Source of the DNA: Acetobacter persici JCM 25330
GTDB lineage: Bacteria; Pseudomonadota; Alphaproteobacteria; Acetobacterales; Acetobacteraceae
Length of the DNA: 42,381 bases
Assembly: GCF_000613905.1 (NCBI RefSeq)
Contig: NZ_BAJW01000030.1
Coordinates: 1-42,381 of the forward strand
Reading direction: 5' to 3'
The notes beneath the pieces were generated by a model that saw only the letters and a list, made by a program, of their open reading frames with translations, was not told the origin of the DNA and did not search any database. A program made the position numbers and the translations under genes. How positions within the stretch are numbered: the stretch's first letter is position 1; every line of letters starts with the position of its first letter. Shown here piece by piece: positions 36,623 through 42,381 of the stretch.

Positions 36623-37036
36623 TCAGCAGCCGTCTCCCCGCATTGTCCAGGCGGAGACAACTCCGTTCACCAGCTCAAAATTGGTCTGGCAGGTGTAGGT
36701 ATAGGCGGTTCCGCCCCAGCCACCACCCCAGCCGCCCCAGCCGGGTCCGCCCCAGCCGCCGCCCCAGCCACCAAAGCCGCCACCCCAGCCACCGCCCCAG
36801 CCGCCATAACCCCAGCCGCTCATGGGCATGGAGTAATCAGTCTGCTGGTTGATGTAGGACATGAACGTATGGTTGCCGGACACAAACTGGCGGGTGGGCA
36901 CGCCGTAGGTCCGCACCACGTCCACCGCCTGCTTGCCAATCATGGAATCAAGCTGGCGGCGTTCTTTGGCTGTCGGCACCTGGCAGGCAGCCAGAGAGAG
37001 CATGCTCACCAGAAGAAGAAATTTTCTATGCGTCAT
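36623..37036 (-). CDS. Gly/Trp-rich lipoprotein of unknown function
   Basis: A 137-residue lipoprotein: signal MTHRKFLLLVSMLSLAAC with a lipobox ending at Cys18, then an N-terminal half with TYGVPTRQFVSGNHTFMSY that resembles SmpA/OmlA-like folds. Residues about 73-110 are a low-complexity Gly/Trp stretch (repeats of GWGGG), and the C-terminus returns to normal sequence with TYTCQTNFELVNGVVSAW and a final Cys, probably a disulfide pair. Homologues in the group often have such Gly-rich stretches, but I do not know the function. It lies 21 bases after the FAS1 gene start region on the same strand; co-transcription with the FAS1 gene is likely. Confidence 0.8.
   Translation of the reverse strand: MTHRKFLLLVSMLSLAACQVPTAKERRQLDSMIGKQAVDVVRTYGVPTRQFVSGNHTFMSYINQQTDYSMPMSGWGYGGWGGGWGGGFGGWGGGWGGPGWGGWGGGWGGTAYTYTCQTNFELVNGVVSAWTMRGDGC
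36700..36822. repeat. Low-complexity repeat encoding Gly/Trp units
   Basis: Short copies of a CCACCCCAGCCGCC-type unit (read on plus) repeat irregularly in this stretch. They encode the GWGGG units of the lipoprotein. The copies are unequal and very short, so this is a coding microsatellite-like run, not a CRISPR array. Confidence 0.6.
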
Positions 37037-37131
37037 GACGAGATCCAGACAGGGTGAAACATGCTGCCCCGTTATGCTGCGTGCGGCCTAACGGGGGCGG
37101 GTTAACAGAGACATACGCTAAATCTTGCAGA

Positions 37132-38192
37132 CTAACGGCTCAGCCACAAGACATCCTGTATGCGGCGCGCGCCACAGCCTAGCATAACCAGCCTGTCAAA
37201 CCCCAGTGCAATACCAGAACAGGGGGGCATGTGGGGCAGGGCGTCCAGCAGGTTTTCATCCATCGGCCAGTCCGGCCGGGTGGGGTAAAGGGCTGTGCGG
37301 GCCGCGCGGTCAGCCAGAAAGCGGCGGCGCTGTTCCGCGGCGTCTGTCAGTTCTTCAAACGCGTTGGCCAGCTCCATGCCTGCGGCATAGAGCTCAAATC
37401 GCAGCGCCACGCGCGGGTCCGCAGGGTCTCGCCGGGCAAGGGCGGCCTGACTGGCGGGCCAGTGGGTCAGAAAGGTCGGGCGTGCGCGGCCAATGGCGGG
37501 TTCTACCCGCTCCAGCAGCAGCCGGAAAAACAGATCTTCCCAGTTTTCTCCGCTGCGGAGCGTGCACCCTGCGGCCTGCGCCAGCGCTGTGGCATCGCCT
37601 TCCGTGGGCAGCAGATCGACCCCGGCATGCAGGCGGAAGGCGTCCTGCATGGTCAGGCGTTCAAAAGGGGACTGAATGTCCAGCGTCTGGTCCAGCGTGG
37701 AGCCGGTATGTTCAAGGCAGGGCGGCAGGACGGCGCTCACCAGAGCCTCTGTCTCATCCATCAGCCCGTCCAGCCCGATGTTGGGGTGATACCATTCCAG
37801 CATGGTAAATTCCGGCGCGTGCAGGGCACTTTGCTCGCCATTGCGCCAGACTCGCGCAAACTGGAACACGGGCAGGCCCGTCGCGGCGACAATCCGCTTC
37901 ATGGCGAATTCCGGACTGGTGTGCAGGAAAAGGGTTTCCTGCTCCCCCTGTGGTGTTTCCCGCACGGTGCGGAAGGGGTGCAGATGCACTTCTTCCCCCG
38001 GTGTGGGCACGGCGTAAGGGGTTTCTACTTCCAGATGATCGCGGGCTTCCAGAAACGCGCGGATCCCCCGCATCATCAGCCACGGCGGCGCAAAAAGGGC
38101 AGGCGGTCCCGGATATGGGCCGGGTCAGGGTGTGTGGAACGAGACTGGAAATGAGACTGGGAATCAGTCTGTGGGATTGCAGGACTGGACAT
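37132..38192 (-). CDS. epmA: EF-P lysine lysyltransferase EpmA, frameshifted near 38080
   Basis: EpmA (GenX/PoxA) is a class II lysyl-tRNA synthetase paralogue that adds beta-lysine to elongation factor P. The catalytic core includes HTSPEFAMKRIVA, FARVWRNGEQSALHAPEFT and the closing GIALGFDRLVMLG. The long frame begins MMRGIRAFLEARDHLEVETP; the family N-terminus lies just upstream in a second frame, starting MSSPAIPQTD at ATG 38192 and ending RRRG. One more C at 38080-38081 joins them (RRGLMMRGIRAF) into about 353 residues. The start is only 20 bases from the epmB start on the opposite strand, so their promoters must overlap the coding ends or one start is later. The EF-P gene itself is not in the window. 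Confidence 0.85.
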
Positions 38193-38212
38193 GGTGAGAG
38201 TAGAGCCGTGAC

Positions 38213-39261
38213 ATGTCTCATCCGGTCAACCCCCCTTTACCCGCGCGCAGGTTGCTGCGCACTCCTGAGGATCTGATTGCCGCAGGGCTGGTCCCGCCTG
38301 AGCAGAGAGAGGCGCTGGCCGCCGTGGCGCAGGACTATGCCACCGCCATTCCTCCGGCATTTCTGGACCTGATTGAACAGCCGGACGACCCGATTGGCAT
38401 ACAGGTTATTCCCTCGCCTGAGGAACTGCTGGTCACGCCGGAAGAACGGTCCGACCCAATTGGGGATGATGCGCTCTCCCCAGTGCCGGGCATTGTGCAT
38501 CGATACGCGGACCGCGCTTTGCTCAAGCCCCTGCTGGTCTGCCCGCTTTATTGCCGCTTTTGTTTCCGGCGAGAGCATGTGGGGCCGGATGGCGGTGTGC
38601 TGGATGATGCCGCGCTGGAGGTGGCGCTGGACTGGCTGCGGGCGCATCCCGCAATCCGGGAAGTGATTCTGACGGGGGGAGACCCGCTGATGCTTTCCCC
38701 CCGCAGGCTTGGGCAAATTATTACGGCGCTGTCCGCCATGCCGCATGTCACCACCATTCGTCTGCATACGCGGGTGCCGGTTGCCGCACCGGAGCGTGTG
38801 ACGGATGCGTTGCTGAATGTGCTGGAGACGGACAAGCGTTGTGGATGGCCGTCCATATCAATCATGCGCGGGAAATGTCTGAGGCGGCACAGGCCTGCCT
38901 GAAGCGCCTTGTGCGGCGTGGCGTGCCGCTGCTGGGCCAGTCCGTGTTGCTGCGCGGCGTGAATGATAGTGAGCAGGCGCTGGAAGACCTGTTTCGCAGC
39001 ATGGTGGAAGTGCGGATGCGGCCTTATTACCTGCATCAGCTTGACCCGGCCCCCGGCACGGCGCGCTTCCATGTGCCGGTGGAAGAAGGGCAGCGGCTTC
39101 TGGCTGGCCTGCGCGGGCGCGTTACGGGACTCGCGTGGCCAACCTATGTGCTGGATATTCCCGGCGGCTACGGCAAGGTGCCGCTTGGCCCGGACTATGT
39201 GGATGGCGCGTTGCAGGTGCGGGACCCCGAGGGGCGGCTGCATCATTTGCAGCGTTTATAA
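38213..39261 (+). CDS. epmB: KamA/EpmB-type radical SAM aminomutase, frameshifted near 38836
   Basis: EpmB converts lysine to (R)-beta-lysine for EF-P modification. The radical SAM motif CPLYCRFCFRR places Cys110, Cys114 and Cys117 for the iron-sulfur cluster. TGGDPLMLSPRR follows near residue 158, and HTRVPVAAPERV is near 190. At LETDK the frame breaks; the next frame continues as ALWMAVHINHAREMSEA and RGVNDSEQALEDLF, ending with LDIPGGYGKVPLGP. One more G at 38836 joins the halves into about 349 residues. Pairing with divergent epmA supports EpmB over a fermentation KamA. Without efp nearby the pair must act on an EF-P encoded elsewhere. Confidence 0.85.
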
Positions 39262-39380
39262 AGCTTTCATAGAAGGCAACGGTCCATTGAGCGGTCGTGA
39301 CCGTGCGGGAGACACCAGTCTGGTGGGGTGATGAGACGGTCACCCGTATCTGCTCACAGACATAACAGTTCACAGACATG

Positions 39381-39414
39381 AAAAAAGCGACGCTCCGGGG
39401 AGGAGCGCCGCTTT
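39381..39414 (-). terminator. Intrinsic terminator after ggt
   Basis: On the minus strand AAAGCG-CGCTCC pairs with GGAGCG-CGCTTT, with one mismatch and a GGGGA-type loop, followed by TTTTTT. It sits 17 bases after the restored ggt stop at 39431. Confidence 0.8.
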
Positions 39415-39430
39415 GCGGGGTGGTGAGGGA

Positions 39431-41241
39431 TTATTCCCCGACTGCGCCACCGCCGGGGTGCCTGCGGTCATACCCGCCATAATAACGGGCGCTCCCTTTT
39501 TCACCCAGACGCGGACCGCCGACCAGAATCCCTTCCGGCATGCCCCACGGCGCGTGGGGTGAAAACTGATAGCTTCATGCTCCAGTGTTTTTTGCACATC
39601 GGGGGAGACCGCGCCGCTCTCCACTTCCACCGCTTCCGGCAGCCACTGCTGGTGCAGGCGTGGCAGGTCAATGGCCTGCTGGATATCCAGCCCGTAATCC
39701 ACCACGCCCAGAACCACGGACAGAACGATGGTGGGAATACGGGAGCCGCCGGGGCTGCCAATAACCATCACCGGTTTGCCATCGCGTGAGAGAATGGTGG
39801 GAGACATGGAGGAAAGCGGCGTCTTGCCCGGTGCAATGGCGTTGGCCGCACTGCCGACAATGCCAAACATGTTGGCGGAGCCGGGTTTGGCGGAGAAATC
39901 GTCCATTTCATCATTCATGAAGATGCCGGTATTGCCGCCAATCACCTTTGCGCCAAACCAGCCGTTCAGCGTGTAGGTGGTGGAGATGGCAAATCCATCT
40001 TTATCAATTACGGAAAACTGGGTCGTTTCATGCTTTTCCGGTGTGCTGTCCCCCGGCTGCAACGTGCTGGAGGGCACCGTTGTATCCGTTGGAATATGCG
40101 CCCGTACGGCGGCGGCATAAGCCGGGTCCAGCAGATGGGCTACCGGGTTTTTTACAAAAGCCGGGTCTCCGAGGTCACGCCGGTCGGAATAGGCATGGCG
40201 CATGGCTTCCAGCTCATAATGCAGGGCCGGAGCGGTGTGCAGGCCCAGTGCGTGCATGTCATAGCCAGAGAGAATGTCCAGAATTTCGCACAGCGCGATG
40301 CCTCCGCCGCTGGGAGGCGGCGCGGTTTCAACCTGAAAGCCCCGATAGGCGCAACTGAGCGGCGCAAGTTCACGCGGGGCATAGCTGGCAAAGTCTGCTG
40401 GCTGGAGCAGGCCGCCATTCTTGCGGGACTCCGCAACAATCGCCTGCATGATCGGGCCTTTATAAAAGGCATCCGGCCCGTGCTGCTCAATCTGCTCCAG
40501 AGACCGGGCAAGGTCTTTCTGCACCAGACGGTCCCCGACCTGAAGGGGGGCGCCATCAGGCCGCAGGAAAATGGAGCGGGCGAACGGATCGGCCCGGAAC
40601 GCTGCGGTTGAGGTATTCAGGAGGGCGACGTCTCCCTCCTCCAGCACAAAACCATCCCGTGCCAGAGCAATAGCCGGAGCCATGACGGCCTTGCGGGAGA
40701 GATACCCCCATTTCTGGTGAACACTGTCCAGCCCCGCCACGGTGCCCGGCACAGCAACGGCCTTCCAGCCGGTGACGGACAGATCCGGGATAACATTGCC
40801 TTTTGCGTCCAGATACATATCAGCACGGGCGGCTGCGGGAGCTTTTTCCCGGAAGTCGATAAAGATCGCCTGTTTGCCCGGTGCGCGCAGCAGCATGAAG
40901 CCGCCGCCGCCAATATTCCCGGCAGCAGGATAAACAACCGCCAGAGCATAGCCCATGGCAACGGCCGCATCCGCCGCGTTGCCACCCTGTGCCAGAATAC
41001 GCGCCCCGACCTGAGACGCCAGCTTCTGCGCGGAAACGGCCATCCCATGTTGCCCCGGCGTGGGGGAGAGGGGAGGCAGGCCTTCCGGCTGGCTGGTGCC
41101 GTAGGCCAGAGGGTCTGGCGCATCGGCGGCCTGTGGGGCGGCGGCAACGGACAGAGTGGGCAGACTGCCTGCGCCACAGGCCAGCAAAACCAGTGCGGCG
41201 GAACGCAGGGCAGAGAGGGTGCGGTCAGGCAGAACAGGCAT
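39431..41241 (-). CDS. ggt: Gamma-glutamyltranspeptidase, frameshifted near 39574
   Basis: GGT cleaves gamma-glutamyl bonds of glutathione in the periplasm and matures by self-cleavage. A signal-type N-terminus (about residues 1-35) is followed by the large-subunit region LASQVGARILAQGGNAADAA. The cleavage site has the nucleophile Thr in KHETTQFSVID, with the small-subunit glycine motif IGSPGGSRIPT. At EHE the frame shifts; the true end in the other frame is SYQFSPHAPWGMPEGILVGG and GYDRRHPGGGAVGE, stopping at 39431. One more T at 39574-39575 restores about 603 residues. As read it would run on to 39370 with an unrelated tail. It follows map by about 5 bases, making a map-ggt operon. Confidence 0.9.
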
Positions 41242-41246
41242 AGGGC

Positions 41247-42046
41247 TCAGCTTTCAATCGGGTAGGGCGGGCAGGTGTAGCCAGCGGGGGAGAGGGTGAA
41301 GATCTCACACCCGGTTTCCGTAACACCCAGCATATGCTCGAACTGTGCGGACAAAGACCGGTCCCGTGTGACGGCCGTCCAGCCATCATCCAGAATTTTC
41401 ACGTCAGCTTTGCCGAGATTGAGCATCGGTTCAATGGTAAACACCATCCCGGCTTTCAGCTTCATGCCCTCGCCGGGTTTGCCGAAGTGCAGAACAGTCG
41501 GTTCTGCATGAAAGGTACGACCGATTCCGTGCCCGCAGAAATCTTCCACAATGGAATAGCGATGTTTTTCAGCCAGTGTCTGAATGGCGTGGCCGATATC
41601 GCCAAGAGTAGCACCCGGACGCACAACATCAATGGCGCGCATCAGGCAGTCATAGGTTGTCTGCACCAGTTTTGCGGCTTTGATGGGAACTTTGCCAACG
41701 GTGTACATCCGGCTGTTATCACCATACCAGCCATCCACAATGGAGGTGACGTCAATATTGACGATATCCCCTTCCTGAAGGTTTTTTCCCCCGGAATACC
41801 GTGGCAGACCACATGATTGATGGAAATACAGCAGGATTTGGGGAAGCCACGATAGTTCAGCGGGGCCGGAATGGCGCCGTGTTCCAGCGTGTATTCATGA
41901 ATAATGCGGTCAAGCTCCCCTGTGGTGACGCCGGGTTTGACGTAGGGGGTGATCATATCCAGTGTGGCGGCCGCAAGGCGTCCCGCGGCGCGCAGACCCA
42001 CAAAATCCTGTTCGTTATGCAGAACAATGCCGTTCCTGCCCGCCAT
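41247..42046 (-). CDS. map: Methionine aminopeptidase, frameshifted near 41782
   Basis: MAP removes the initiator methionine and is normally essential. From ATG 42046 (MAGRNGIVLHNEQDFVGLR) the first part covers IHEYTLEHGAIPAPLNYRGFP and HVVCHGIPGEK. The next frame carries NLQEGDIVNIDVTSIVDGWY and GDNSRMYTVG (metal-binding Asp residues), then FCGHGIGRTFHAEP (His) and the late FTIEPM (Glu). The restored protein has about 266 residues with all five metal ligands. The break is in the six-T run at 41782-41787 (seven expected). AAGGGA lies before the start. The essential role argues that the break is not real. Confidence 0.93.
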
Positions 42047-42119
42047 GCTGAGACTCCCTTATTGATACAGCTCTCGTTTTAAAGAGAGGTGCAAAATGGA
42101 GTCAGGGCGCAGTAAAGGC

Positions 42120-42146
42120 AACCCGCTTCCGGGAAGGAAGCGGGTT
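42120..42146. terminator. Hairpin between map and the gene at the window end
   Basis: AACCCGCTTCC at 42120-42130 pairs perfectly with GGAAGCGGGTT at 42136-42146 around GGGAA. It lies 13 bases after the stop of the minus-strand gene ending at 42160 and upstream of map. Confidence 0.75.
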
Positions 42147-42159
42147 ATTGAGAGAAAAA

Positions 42160-42381
42160 TCAGGTATGATTACGTGAGGTATGGCCAGCACGCGCCCGAT
42201 GTGTTGTGGCCGTGGCGGGACGAACCTTTGCGCCGATCAGGCGGATATGGTGCCCGCCGGAAACCGGGGAGGCCAGCACATAACGGTGGCCGTGGCGGAG
42301 CGTGGTGCGGCGGCCTGCGGGCGCTTCCGCAACTTCCATCGGCGCATGGCGGGAGGAAGCTGCTGCCAGCATGATCACGCG
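42160..42381 (-). CDS. C-terminal end of an unknown protein (partial)
   Basis: A minus-strand frame open at the window edge and ending at 42160, giving the last 73 residues. The visible end includes ASSRHAPMEVAEAPAGRRTT and YVLASPVSGGHHIRLIG, then a Thr/Arg/His-rich tail. I recognise no family; the Arg-rich, low-complexity nature makes guessing unsafe. Coding is suggested by the terminator-like hairpin 13 bases downstream and by GC-rich third positions. The plus-strand frame on the same bases (42096-42374) has no such support. Confidence 0.5.
   Translation of the reverse strand, partial: RVIMLAAASSRHAPMEVAEAPAGRRTTLRHGHRYVLASPVSGGHHIRLIGAKVRPATATTHRARAGHTSRNHT

Noticed and set aside
36700-36822. 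CRISPR-like repeats
   Set aside because: Units are short, uneven and coding (Gly/Trp); there are no spacers.

Overview
The window reads as chromosomal DNA of an acetic acid bacterium (Alphaproteobacteria, Acetobacteraceae, probably Acetobacter or a close relative). The case rests on protein families rather than any RNA marker: an NDUFA12-type complex I subunit beside MlaD and DUF2155 genes, an otsB-otsA trehalose pair, a zapA-fau-ymdB cluster, a DhnA-type fructose-bisphosphate aldolase, DUF2501 and FAS1 secreted proteins, and glycosyltransferases with repeated N-terminal modules. Coding DNA is GC-rich. No rRNA, tRNA, CRISPR array, insertion sequence or phage gene was seen.

Layout. 1-1078: 5' part of a minus-strand gene, probably a TSCPD-type ribonucleotide-reductase-like protein. 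1300-3141: NDUFA12, mlaD, a 72-residue orphan and a DUF2155 protein. 3296-5899: otsB, otsA, dsbB, tightly packed. 6088-9027: a 979-residue double glycosyltransferase. 9184-13243: Nudix hydrolase (minus), aldo/keto reductase, uvrB. 13305-20216: AI-2E family permease (minus), AsmA-like protein, 2OG-Fe(II) oxygenase, M16 peptidase. 20489-26019: a surface-glycan cluster with two minus-strand glycosyltransferase genes diverging from an FkbH-like gene and a small stand-alone module protein; its long gaps are AT-rich. 26613-31519: dinB, an unknown gene behind a Fur-like palindrome, pyrD with a HAD hydrolase, and ymdB. 31544-32893: fau, a possible 6S RNA, zapA and an 88-residue coiled-coil protein, all minus strand and continuing into ymdB. 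33063-35589: an orphan, class I aldolase, thiE and a DUF2501 protein. 35783-37036: a FAS1 lipoprotein and a Gly/Trp-rich lipoprotein. 37132-39261: divergent epmA and epmB for EF-P lysylation. 39431-42046: map-ggt operon. 42160-42381: 3' end of an unknown gene.

The most striking property is technical. Eleven genes are split by 13 frame changes, every one a net loss of one base, nearly always next to a short run of identical bases. They include map and the aldolase gene. I read this as base-calling deletions in the assembly, not as biology, and describe each such gene as one reconstructed reading frame.

The best candidate for something little described is a module of about 40 residues (aromatic-Tyr, then Asn/Tyr-Pro-Asp-Val, then Pro-Leu-x-His-Tyr, then Gly and Glu-x-Arg-x-Pro-Asn). 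It is repeated in the N-terminal part of the 979-residue glycosyltransferase, again in the reconstructed minus-strand glycosyltransferase at 21262-22810, and forms nearly the whole conserved part of the protein at 25537-26019, which has no enzyme domain. This suggests a shared scaffold or recognition element in surface-glycan assembly.
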